From positions 1 to 42,837 of the forward strand of contig CANMKX010000033.1 in assembly GCA_947498595.1 (NCBI GenBank): a stretch of 42,837 nucleotides of DNA, written 5' to 3'. Shown here one piece after another: positions 9,530 to 17,041 of this stretch (position 1 is the first letter of the stretch; every line of letters begins with the position of its first letter). The stretch comes from an uncultured Aquimarina sp. GTDB taxonomy: Bacteria > Bacteroidota > Bacteroidia > Flavobacteriales > Flavobacteriaceae. Under the pieces are notes generated by a model, which worked only from the letters and a program-made list of their open reading frames with translations, had not been told where the DNA came from and made no database searches. The translations under genes were made by a program, and so were the position numbers.

Positions 9530-9925
9530 TTATTTTTTAGATAATTTGACCAAAACGTTAATTGCTTTATTTGAATCTTTTTTATCTACAAAAATATGAT
9601 CATGATAATATCCAGCAATTACATTACAACTAATGTTGTTTTTTGTCAGTTCGGTCGAAAATAAAGCTGTTAACCCTATTGCATCGAGTGACGAATGAAT
9701 TGTAAGAGTAATCCAAGAAGCAATATATTCATAAGGTAAATTTAGCTCGTCTGCTTTATTTTTTTCTACAACGACAGTTGTCCCTTCTTTTTCTTGAAAT
9801 TCGCAAATAGTATCGTTTCTATCAATTATATTGATATCTTTTAATGTTGAAAAAACATACTCTCCTTCATTTAATTTTGGAGCCATCCCTTTTAATAAGC
9901 TAGATAAATTTGTTTCTCCTCCCAT
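9530..9925 (-). CDS. ACT domain-containing protein (COG3602-like)
   Basis: The 131-aa protein has the arrangement of COG3602 proteins: an N-terminal DUF2241-type part ([23 protein letters not shown]) and a C-terminal ACT-like fold ([43 protein letters not shown]). ACT domains usually bind amino acids or other small ligands; the ligand here is unknown. Its ATG (RC 9923-9925) immediately follows the TAA of the broken membrane-protein frame (RC 9926-9928), with zero spacing. It was therefore once translationally coupled to that gene, whose 5' part is now lost. Confidence 0.8.
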   Translation of the reverse strand: MGGETNLSSLLKGMAPKLNEGEYVFSTLKDINIIDRNDTICEFQEKEGTTVVVEKNKADELNLPYEYIASWITLTIHSSLDAIGLTALFSTELTKNNISCNVIAGYYHDHIFVDKKDSNKAINVLVKLSKK

Positions 9926-10227
9926 TTAGTGTTTTCTCTTATATTTTATTAATGAAATCAACGATACGATAGCCCAAACTCCTTCAAGAATTACAAATGG
10001 GATATACCTCATTAATATCGAAGCCAAACAAGCCATACTTGCTCCAAGTAGATTTAGTATTATAAAAACTAAATCTTCATTTTTTATTTTTCCTACTAGA
10101 AATGTAATTGAAAAATCGAATATTATTTTAGTGTCAATTTCTAAAAAGGAAATCTAATATGTTCTATATATTTTTTATGAAGACCTTTTCCTCTAATCTG
10201 TTTAAGTGTTTTTATTTGGTCAATCAT
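9926..10227 (-). pseudogene. Chimeric remnant: N-terminus of an AAA ATPase joined to the C-terminus of a CBU_0592-like membrane protein
   Basis: The ATG (RC 10225-10227) overlaps the TGA of the HpaII endonuclease gene as ATGA. The frame gives MIDQIKTLKQIRGKGLHKKY and then IEHIRFPF before TAG at 10141-10143. Adding one base to the five-A run on + (10143-10147) lets it continue as LEIDTKIIFDFSITFLVGK. This looks like the start of an AAA/SMC-type ATPase up to its Walker A motif (fold knowledge, from memory). At VGK the sequence changes to NEDLVFIILNLLGASMACLA and a hydrophobic tail ending IKYKRKH, which matches the C-terminal half of CBU_0592-type small membrane proteins. The ACT gene follows directly. 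I infer a deletion or insertion junction plus a frameshift. Confidence 0.55.
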
Positions 10228-11315
10228 AGAAACCTTATTTGTAAGTTTAATTTAAAATATAATTGGTCATTTTCTTTGTAAATTTCTCCAAATTTATGTC
10301 GTGTAGTACTTGCTGTTTCTAATTTTGTATTATTAAATAAGTAATCTTCAAATTCGTTTTTATCATAAATATGATAACATAAAATGTCACCGTTTTTCTT
10401 TACAATCAAATATCCACCAGTAGCATCATATTGCCCAGTCCAAACTTTAGAAGGCATCATACCTAAAGCTATATCAGTTAAAAGTCGTTTAATTTTATAT
10501 TCATAAAATTGATGTTGATTTGAAGTATCGAATCCTAAAGGGTTTTTAAAAGATGTTCTTTCCACTAAATCGACAATTTTTGATTTATCGCTCGAATAAA
10601 ATTCATATACAATTTGTGATAATATTTCAGGTAACTTGCTATCAATAAGAATTAAGTTGTTTGAAAATATTTGTTTTTCAGTATTAACGAAAATAAGTTC
10701 GTTATTATTTGAATATATAGATTTTACTCTCCCTCTTAAGTCAGCAGATTCTTTTTTTCCTCTTTTGACAATCATAGAATTAATTTTCTCAATTTCTATA
10801 TCGTCAAGACCTTTATTTATTCTAAAAATAAAATTGGTGGTTTTTCCAGCATTCAGTAAAGTAGAAGGGCTACCTAATTGAGATTTTATACTAAATCCTA
10901 AAGTCGGTTGCTGATTTGTTCTTTGGTCGTGAACAACAATTGTAATATCAGTTTTTTCAGTAGAACTTGCTTTTAAAGAAAGACAATTTATTGATGTCAT
11001 AAATTGCTCAATTTCTGGAATAGAAAAAGTTCCTTTTTTATTCTCCTTTATTTTCTCTAGTAAGAACTTAGCTTTTTCTTTAAATTCTGAAATTTCAATT
11101 TTTAGAACCTCTTCTCCTCCAGAAATAAGTATGATTTCGTCTTGAATTGAATATTCAAAATCTCCGTTGTTTTCTGTTCTTAGAATACGTAAAATTGGAT
11201 AGACAATATCTTCTAATTTTTCAATCTCTTTGTTTCCAAGAAATAATTGTTTGTCTCCAAGTAATTTGAATAACGTATAGATTTCACTCCATTCACCTTT
11301 ATTTCCTGTAATCAT
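10224..11315 (-). CDS. HpaII-family type II restriction endonuclease (predicted CCGG)
   Basis: The 363-aa product matches the length (about 358 aa) and features of R.HpaII-family enzymes: start with NKGEWSEIYTLFKLLGDKQL, a central block DITIVVHDQRTNQQPTLGFSIKSQ followed by LGSPSTLLNAGKTTNF, and the end LYFKLNLQIRFL. The Asp of VVHD and the Ser-Ile-Lys of GFSIKS are candidates for the metal-binding catalytic site. It is predicted to cut CCGG, which the companion methyltransferase protects. Its ATG overlaps the methyltransferase stop as ATGA, and its own TGA overlaps the next ATG in the same way. The methylase is therefore translated first, a common order that protects the host. The gene appears intact. 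Confidence 0.88.
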   Translation of the reverse strand: MITGNKGEWSEIYTLFKLLGDKQLFLGNKEIEKLEDIVYPILRILRTENNGDFEYSIQDEIILISGGEEVLKIEISEFKEKAKFLLEKIKENKKGTFSIPEIEQFMTSINCLSLKASSTEKTDITIVVHDQRTNQQPTLGFSIKSQLGSPSTLLNAGKTTNFIFRINKGLDDIEIEKINSMIVKRGKKESADLRGRVKSIYSNNNELIFVNTEKQIFSNNLILIDSKLPEILSQIVYEFYSSDKSKIVDLVERTSFKNPLGFDTSNQHQFYEYKIKRLLTDIALGMMPSKVWTGQYDATGGYLIVKKNGDILCYHIYDKNEFEDYLFNNTKLETASTTRHKFGEIYKENDQLYFKLNLQIRFL

Positions 11316-12622
11316 AAACTTTTAAGTTTTTCTATAATTTTTTTAGCAGTTGCTTGAATTGCAGGAACGGCAACAGAATTTCCAAATTGTTTATAAGCTT
11401 GAGCATCTGAAACTACAATTTTATAATTGTCAGGGAAACCTTGTAATCTTGCCCATTCCCTTGGAGTCATTTTTCGTATTCCTTCTCGATTTACGTTACC
11501 TCTAATATTAGTTACAGGAGTAAAATCTTTTAGTCTAAAATCATAAAGTAAATTTCTTTCTCTTCCCATTCCTCCACAAACAACTGCATTTGCAGTCCCG
11601 TTATTTGGAATTATTTCGTAACCAAATCCATTGCCTTTACTTGCGTGTCGAGCTTTGTGATTTCGTAGAGTATTTACATAAGTTTCAGATAAGTAGTACT
11701 TTACTGAAACAGTTTCAGTTTCTAAAATATCTTCAAGAGTAGTTTTTTTCCTTATAGGTTTTGGATATTCAAATTCAGAGATATTTAAATCTTTTCTAAA
11801 ACCTACGATAAAGATTCTTTCTCTATTTTGTGGAACACCAAATTCTTTAGCATTCATTACTTGTGGTTCGGGAACAAAGTAACCTAAATCTTCACGTAAT
11901 ACATTTAAAATTGTAGCTAAAGTTTTTCCTTTATCGTGACTTCTTAAACCTTTTACATTTTCTAAAAATATTGCCTTCGGTTTTTTCTTTTTTATAATTT
12001 CTGCTACATCGAAAAATAAAGTTCCTCTTGTATCTTCAAATCCACCTCTTTTCCCTGCGATAGAAAATGCTTGACAAGGAAAACCAGCACATAAAACATC
12101 AAAATCGTTAGGAATATAATTCTTAGTTGAATCTTTTGTAATATCTCCAAATGGAACTTCTCCAAAATTAGCTTGATAAGTTTGTTTTGAATATTTATCC
12201 CATTCGCTAGTGAAAATACATTTACCTTTTAAATTTTGAAGAGCAAGCCTAAAGCCTCCAATTCCAGCAAATAGGTCAATGAATTTAAAGTCAGGTTTCT
12301 TAGAAGCAGGAAAAGGAACATCCTCTTGTTGGAATATTAAATATTGTAAAGCTTCTTCTGCAACTGAATGTGATGCTTTTTGTTCAGGAAATTTATATCT
12401 AAATAAATTTTTAACATGCTCTATTGCATCTGGTTTGTAGAATTGAGATACTCCATTTTTATAATTATGTAAATAATGTGTAAAAGAAGCCTCTGTGTCT
12501 TTTTCAGATTCTATAAGCGTTATTTTGAATTTTTTTTCTTCAAAATTTTCAATTGATATTTTCTCTTTAAGAATCACTCTAATTAATTGATATTTTAAAA
12601 CGCAAGTTACAAAAAAAATCAT
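11312..12622 (-). CDS. DNA (cytosine-5) methyltransferase of the HpaII-type R-M system
   Basis: C5-methyltransferase motifs appear in order: I DLFAGIGGF (116-124), IV GFPCQAFSIAG with catalytic Cys183, VI ENV (221-223), VIII QNRERIF (265-271), a target-recognition region, IX REWARLQGFPDNYK and X YKQFGNSVAVPAI. It methylates cytosine at the site cut by the adjacent endonuclease, predicted CCGG. About 110 residues precede motif I, longer than in M.HpaII. The first residues MIFFVTCVLKYQL look like upstream AT-rich DNA, so the real start may be internal, although the segment with FTHYLHNYKNGVSQFYKPDA looks genuinely coding. It is first in an M-R operon with 4-nt overlaps. No controller (C) protein gene is visible. 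Confidence 0.93.
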   Translation of the reverse strand: MIFFVTCVLKYQLIRVILKEKISIENFEEKKFKITLIESEKDTEASFTHYLHNYKNGVSQFYKPDAIEHVKNLFRYKFPEQKASHSVAEEALQYLIFQQEDVPFPASKKPDFKFIDLFAGIGGFRLALQNLKGKCIFTSEWDKYSKQTYQANFGEVPFGDITKDSTKNYIPNDFDVLCAGFPCQAFSIAGKRGGFEDTRGTLFFDVAEIIKKKKPKAIFLENVKGLRSHDKGKTLATILNVLREDLGYFVPEPQVMNAKEFGVPQNRERIFIVGFRKDLNISEFEYPKPIRKKTTLEDILETETVSVKYYLSETYVNTLRNHKARHASKGNGFGYEIIPNNGTANAVVCGGMGRERNLLYDFRLKDFTPVTNIRGNVNREGIRKMTPREWARLQGFPDNYKIVVSDAQAYKQFGNSVAVPAIQATAKKIIEKLKSL

Positions 12623-12923
12623 TCTACATTAGAAATAAAACAATCTATGAAATAACATATCTATGCTACTCATCTGTTAGTATCTTTACTCTTACGGTAT
12701 CTAAATATAGTTAATTGGGAACAATCTTAAATTTAAAATTATGTTGTTTCATCAAAACAACTACTCTGCTGTTTTATTCTATTTATACATAATTACAAAA
12801 ACACAGTTTATTATTAATTAGGTTGTGTTTTTAAGCTATTAAAAAAGAGGCTTTTACTTTTTCGGGTAACACTATTTTGTTTTTTGAACACTTTAATAAC
12901 TATTAATATTAAAATTTTATATC
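12623..12923. other. 301-bp intergenic region between divergent R-M operon and peptide gene
   Basis: No gene is seen. It must hold the promoters of the methyltransferase (-) and the small peptide (+). A 9-bp inverted repeat (AAAAACACA 12797-12805 / TGTGTTTTT 12824-12832, 18-nt loop) and a shorter one (GTTGTTT/AAACAAC near 12745) are present, but neither has a clear terminator or operator role. A near-consensus -7 element (TATTTTG, one base short of TAnnTTTG) lies close to 12873. Confidence 0.5.
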
Positions 12924-13139
12924 ATGTTAAAAAACATTTCAAAACTAGGTACGACTTTAAACAAATCAGAGCAAAAAGCTATTAAAGGTGGATTACGTCC
13001 TAACGCAGACGGATTACTTTGTCATAGATCAAATAGGTTCCCTCCTAATGCTTGTCCTAGTGGTTATTTTTATTCGACAACTTGGAACGCTTGTTGTCAT
13101 ACAGTAATTATTAATGAAGCCGATCCAATTGAAGCTTAA
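12924..13139 (+). CDS. Small double-glycine-leader, cysteine-containing peptide (putative bacteriocin/RiPP-like or signal precursor)
   Basis: The 71-aa product begins MLKNISKLGTTLNKSEQKAI followed by KGG. This leader type ends in Gly-Gly (residues 22-23) and is common on small secreted peptides of Bacteroidota and Firmicutes, where a C39-type transporter-peptidase cuts after GG. The predicted core is 48 aa with four Cys (33, 44, 57, 58), many Pro, Asn and aromatic residues (FPPNACPSGYFYSTTWNACC), and an acidic tail. No modification enzyme, C39 transporter or immunity gene is adjacent, so processing would rely on enzymes elsewhere. Its own terminator follows. It lies 290 bp before the serine hydrolase / LytTR cluster on the same strand. 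Function (antimicrobial, pheromone or other) is inferred only from the leader. Confidence 0.75.
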   Translation: MLKNISKLGTTLNKSEQKAIKGGLRPNADGLLCHRSNRFPPNACPSGYFYSTTWNACCHTVIINEADPIEA

Positions 13140-13154
13140 TTCTTTATGAATATC

Positions 13155-13184
13155 AAAAGAACGGCTTTATGGGGTCGTTCTTTT
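13155..13184 (+). terminator. Hairpin terminator of the GG-leader peptide gene
   Basis: Arms AAAAGAACG (13155-13163) and CGTTCTTTT (13176-13184) flank a 12-nt loop and end in T residues, 15 nt after the peptide stop codon. Confidence 0.75.
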
Positions 13185-13319
13185 AAATTCGCTTCTTTTA
13201 TAAACGTTTTTGTTTATTCTATATTTAGAAGAAATGAATGTTATAAATAGGAGTCCTCTAAATTAATTTTCTAATTAAATCAATTGTTATAATATCTATT
13301 TTACATCACATATTGGCAC

Positions 13320-13375
13320 TCATCAAAAAATGATACGCGTTCATCAAAAAATGATACGCGTTCATCAAAAAATAA
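13320..13375 (+). repeat. 21-bp tandem repeat, about 2.6 copies; candidate LytTR-regulator binding array
   Basis: Two complete identical 21-bp units (13320-13340, 13341-13361) and a partial third (13362-13375) contain the core ATCAAAAAATGATACGCG. A 21-bp period equals two turns of B-DNA, the spacing known for LytTR-domain regulators (AgrA, ComE, AlgR types), which bind paired direct repeats. The array ends about 55 bp before the first serine hydrolase start and just upstream of a -7-like TACTTTTA (13398-13405), an activator position. The operon downstream encodes a LytTR regulator. Each unit also contains the small palindrome ATCA..TGAT. Confidence 0.7.
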
Positions 13376-13430
13376 ATAATTCTTAAGAATCACAGGGTAC
13401 TTTTATGATATCAATTTTAAAACTATATCC

Positions 13431-14549
13431 ATGATTCGATTTATTTTATTATTATTTCTTTTTTTATTTAGTAATACTATTTGGTTATTTTCACAAGAAC
13501 AATTACAATTTTCTGAAACATTAACCGCTACAATTTCAGATAGTTCTTTAGTAAAAAAAATCAAGAAAAGTTTTGCTTCATTTCCAGATCAAACGCAAAT
13601 AGCGATTGCCGTTCTTAACGAGGATGAGACGCAATATATCGGTATTAAAAAGGAAGGAAATACTTTAACTAAAGTGTCTAATAATACTGCTGTATTTGAA
13701 ATCGCTTCAATTTCGAAAGTATTTACAGCTACATTACTTTCGCATTTAGTAGAAAAAAAACAACTAAATCTTCATAATACAGTACAAGAACTCTTACCAA
13801 ATAAAGTAATAAATCCATCTGCAAAAAGCGCTGAAATAACGCTAGAAATGCTATCTAATCATAGTTCTGGATTACCCAGATTACCGCAAAACTTAATTGA
13901 TATTATAGATCAAAATCCAACTGATCCTTATGTTACTTACGATCGAGAAATGTTCTTTGAATATCTCAAAAATGATTTTAAAACAACTACTGTACCTGGT
14001 ACAACTTATTCGTATTCAAATTTAGGAGCAGGAATGCTTGGAGAATTGTTAGCTATCAACTCTCAAAAAAGTTATGAAACGCTTTTGAATGAATTTATTT
14101 TTAAGCCTTTACAAATGGCACACTCTTCAAGTGTACTTACAGCCATTCCTCCTACTCACTTAATTGCGGGATTAAATCCTGATGGTACCGTAGCTCAAGC
14201 ATGGAATTTTAAAGCATTAGCAGGTCTTGGAGCTATTCGTTCTTCTGTTCATGACCTATCTATATTTGCACGTCAGCAATGGAGTAATGATCCCGTTTAT
14301 AAGCGTACACATATAAAGACTTTTATCCATAATGACCGTTTATCTATAGGATTAGGTTGGCACATAATTCAAGATAAAAATCGTGAGTTATTATTTCATA
14401 ATGGTGGTAGTGGCGGATATACTTCTTGCATGATATTAGATGCTAAAGCAAAAAAAGGAGTAATACTTTTAAGTAATGTTTCTGCTTTTCATCCAAAAGC
14501 TCGTCAAATAGATGGTCTATCTAAAACTTTTTTCAATAAACAATTATAG
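13431..14549 (+). CDS. Exported serine hydrolase, beta-lactamase/DD-peptidase (PF00144) family
   Basis: A signal peptide (about 1-21, ending WLFSQ) leads into a class C beta-lactamase-like fold with its three catalytic elements: SISK (93-96, nucleophile Ser93 and Lys96), YSN (195-197) and HNGG (323-326). Spacing fits PF00144 enzymes, which include DD-carboxypeptidases, D-aminopeptidases, esterases and true beta-lactamases. Which reaction this one performs cannot be told; in Bacteroidota most members are not antibiotic-resistance enzymes. It is the first gene after the 21-bp repeat array. A second family member and a kinase/regulator pair follow on the same strand, so the genes are probably co-expressed. 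The protein would act in the periplasm. Confidence 0.87.
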   Translation: MIRFILLLFLFLFSNTIWLFSQEQLQFSETLTATISDSSLVKKIKKSFASFPDQTQIAIAVLNEDETQYIGIKKEGNTLTKVSNNTAVFEIASISKVFTATLLSHLVEKKQLNLHNTVQELLPNKVINPSAKSAEITLEMLSNHSSGLPRLPQNLIDIIDQNPTDPYVTYDREMFFEYLKNDFKTTTVPGTTYSYSNLGAGMLGELLAINSQKSYETLLNEFIFKPLQMAHSSSVLTAIPPTHLIAGLNPDGTVAQAWNFKALAGLGAIRSSVHDLSIFARQQWSNDPVYKRTHIKTFIHNDRLSIGLGWHIIQDKNRELLFHNGGSGGYTSCMILDAKAKKGVILLSNVSAFHPKARQIDGLSKTFFNKQL

Positions 14550-14643
14550 TAAAATAGCTATTATCCTTATAGTATTTAATTAATTCTCTTTTACAGTCTC
14601 ACTAAAAAAAGTGGGGAAAGAGTCCTCTCTAATTCTTATTAAT

Positions 14644-15957
14644 ATGCTACGATATCTTTCAGTAATTTTTATTTCCATATCATACTTCTTTTTAACCCCA
14701 AAAAAAGAAGTCTCGCTTAATAAAGAAACTACAGCAGCAATAACGACTCAACATCTGGACGCTTATTTTACTGCACTCGCCTCTTTAAATCAATTTAATG
14801 GTACTGTTGTCATTACTCGAAAAGATACGTTACTCTTACAAAAGGCATATCAAATGTTTAATGATACAATTCCAACATTAAAGGTTTCTTTATCTCATCA
14901 ATTCGATATACGTTCGGTTTCTAAACTATTTGCTAAAGCTAGTATTATGGAATTAGAAAAAGAAGGTTTAATTGATCGTAAAAAGACCTTGGACACTTAT
15001 ATTTCTGAATTTCCACGTGCAGATGAAATCACCATAAATCATCTCCTTAACAATCAATCAGGCCTACCTAGAGAGTTTACTGCTTATACTAAGGAGTATC
15101 GCACATCTACCGATACTTCTCTTATTGATATAATTCGAAACGAACCTTTAGAATTTACTCCAGGAACCAATACTCGTTATTCTAATTTGGGATATCAGGT
15201 GATTTTTCATCTAATTGCTATGGTTTCAGGAATGTCTTACGCTCAATATATAAACAATACTTTTTTCATTCCCTTAGGTATGAAAAATTCAGGAGCTCAT
15301 TATTTTAGTACCAATCTACATCAATATGCTTATGGTCACGAAATCAATAACGACAAAATTATTCCTATTCTTTCTTTAGAGGAAAATCAATTTAAGATCG
15401 GTAAATTATATGCTACAGTAGAGGATTTACATTTATTTATGAAATACATACAACACGCTTCTTATGCTTCGGCATTAATTAAAAATAACCATATCAGTCA
15501 TGCTGGCGGTACAGACGGAAAGCGTGCTTATGTACATTATCAAGTTGATGCAGATTACCATCTTATTTTTCTTGCTAATATTGATAGTTTACCGATAAAG
15601 AATATGATTGACGATATTCATAAAATTTTAATTGACGAATCAGTGACTATCCCCGCTCCTGTTAACAGAAAAGCAATACAAATTTCAGAAGCTATTCTAA
15701 AACAATATACTGGTACTTATGATTTTACAGAAATAAACCATACCAAATTAACTTTTAGTTGCAAAAATAACTCATTGATTGTCCGTCAAAACGAAGAAAT
15801 GATTGGTTCTCTTTTTGCGGAAAATGACACTACTTTTTTTGAAGATGCTTCTTCTAATGAATCATTTGTTTTCGAAAAAAACAGTGATGGTACTCATACC
15901 GTTTATATGGATTGGAAAGGAGCGCAATGGAAAGGAATTTTTATTTCTGACCAATAA
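14644..15957 (+). CDS. Second serine hydrolase of the beta-lactamase (PF00144) family
   Basis: The ATG at 14644 is chosen because it begins a plausible membrane anchor or signal segment (MLRYLSVIFISISYFFLTPK); an in-frame GTG at 14611 would add 11 polar residues in front of it. From the ATG the protein is 437 aa. Catalytic motifs are SVSK (91-94), YSN (179-181) and HAGG (286-289). The ~120-residue C-terminal part, beyond the catalytic fold, has short beta-rich segments (QYTGTYDFTEINHTKLTF) like the lipocalin-like extensions of this family. It is a divergent paralogue of the hydrolase 94 nt upstream and probably shares its transcript. It ends 27 nt before the kinase gene. Substrate is unknown. 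Confidence 0.85.
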   Translation: MLRYLSVIFISISYFFLTPKKEVSLNKETTAAITTQHLDAYFTALASLNQFNGTVVITRKDTLLLQKAYQMFNDTIPTLKVSLSHQFDIRSVSKLFAKASIMELEKEGLIDRKKTLDTYISEFPRADEITINHLLNNQSGLPREFTAYTKEYRTSTDTSLIDIIRNEPLEFTPGTNTRYSNLGYQVIFHLIAMVSGMSYAQYINNTFFIPLGMKNSGAHYFSTNLHQYAYGHEINNDKIIPILSLEENQFKIGKLYATVEDLHLFMKYIQHASYASALIKNNHISHAGGTDGKRAYVHYQVDADYHLIFLANIDSLPIKNMIDDIHKILIDESVTIPAPVNRKAIQISEAILKQYTGTYDFTEINHTKLTFSCKNNSLIVRQNEEMIGSLFAENDTTFFEDASSNESFVFEKNSDGTHTVYMDWKGAQWKGIFISDQ

Positions 15958-15984
15958 GCTGTAATATTATCTTAAATTTTTTAT

Positions 15985-17037
15985 GTGAAACATCCTGTTA
16001 AAAAAAGCCTTCTCATTCTTTTTCATTTTTTGTTTTGGGCGCTACAATTCTACTTAGTGTTTATTGCCTATGAAAATTTGTCTTGGAATGGTTTCTCTAC
16101 AGAAAATGGCTTATTACATCTTGCCTCTTTTTATGGTATTGTTACTAATATGGCAGTTTTTTATGTGCAATATAGTTGGCTAAACGCTTCTTTTTTTATC
16201 AAAAAGAAATATATTCTATATCTTATTTTTAGTATTCTTACTTTTATAATCATTACTGGTATTGAAAGTTATATAGATTATTATGTGATCATAACACATC
16301 GCATTCATATCATAGAACAAGCACCTGTTTTTGAATTGGTTGCTTCTTGGGTTTTCTCAAATACGGTACTAAATCTAATGTTTTCAATTTTTGGCTTTTT
16401 ATCTAGATTTCAATTAGAATATGTGAAAGCTGAAAAAGCTAAACAAGAATTACTCGAAGCTACTCATGCTACAGAATTAAAATATTTAAAGGCACAACTA
16501 AACCCTCATTTTTTATTCAATGGTATTAATAGTGTATATCATTTAATTGGTAAAAATAACCCACTTGCAAAAAACACATTATTGCAGTTTTCAAACCTTT
16601 TACGTTACCAATTATACGATAGCGACACCAGTTATATAACACTTGCCAAGGAGCTAGCGTACATAAGTCAATACATCCAAATCGAAAAAATAAGAAAAGG
16701 CGATGATATCACTTTATCATATGCCATTGCTATGGAGAATGGAGAACAATCAATTGCTCCATTAATGCTTATTCCTTTTGTCGAAAATGCTTTTAAACAT
16801 ATTAGTAATTTTGATGCTGCAAGCAATAATATCATTTCTATTAACATTAAAGAAGCGCATGGCATTTTACATTGTCTGATCAAGAATACTTATGATGATT
16901 TTAAACAATCTACAATTCATGGAGGCATTGGTTTACAAAACATTAAGCGTAGATTGACTTTGGTGTATCCAAAACGTCATACACTTAGCGTAACACATGA
17001 AGAGATGTATTGTGTAACATTAAAAATTGAATTATAA
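15985..17037 (+). CDS. LytS/YehU-type sensor histidine kinase
   Basis: The 350-aa protein starts at GTG 15985; this start keeps MKHPVKKSLL ahead of the first membrane segment. Four hydrophobic segments (about 8-28, 46-66, 76-96, 116-140) are followed by a coiled linker (YVKAEKAKQELLEATHATEL) and a His_kinase (PF06580) domain with the phospho-acceptor in LKAQLNPHFLFN (His175). The ATPase has the N-box PFVENAFKH (Asn268) and G-box HGGIGLQNIKRRL (from 312). There is no large periplasmic sensor domain, so the stimulus is probably sensed in or near the membrane. The gene ends 4 nt before its LytTR partner and follows two exported serine hydrolases, whose activity or product it may monitor (inference). 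Confidence 0.92.
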   Translation: MKHPVKKSLLILFHFLFWALQFYLVFIAYENLSWNGFSTENGLLHLASFYGIVTNMAVFYVQYSWLNASFFIKKKYILYLIFSILTFIIITGIESYIDYYVIITHRIHIIEQAPVFELVASWVFSNTVLNLMFSIFGFLSRFQLEYVKAEKAKQELLEATHATELKYLKAQLNPHFLFNGINSVYHLIGKNNPLAKNTLLQFSNLLRYQLYDSDTSYITLAKELAYISQYIQIEKIRKGDDITLSYAIAMENGEQSIAPLMLIPFVENAFKHISNFDAASNNIISINIKEAHGILHCLIKNTYDDFKQSTIHGGIGLQNIKRRLTLVYPKRHTLSVTHEEMYCVTLKIEL

Positions 17038-17041
17038 ACCT

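Noticed and set aside
12797..12832. Inverted repeat AAAAACACA/TGTGTTTTT as a terminator
   Set aside because: No gene on either strand ends just before it, the loop is long (18 nt) and the stem is AT-rich; function unsupported.
13320..13375. 21-bp repeats as a CRISPR array
   Set aside because: Units are directly abutting with no spacers and no cas genes are present.
14611..14643. GTG start at 14611 for the second serine hydrolase
   Set aside because: It would place polar residues ahead of the membrane/signal segment; the ATG at 14644 is a better start.
13431..15957. Calling the two PF00144 proteins antibiotic-resistance beta-lactamases
   Set aside because: Motifs define only the superfamily; operon context points to signalling or wall/peptide turnover.
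17027..17041. TTG start at 17027 for the response regulator
   Set aside because: It overlaps the kinase end and adds NYKP before the conserved receiver start; ATG 17042 fits the family.
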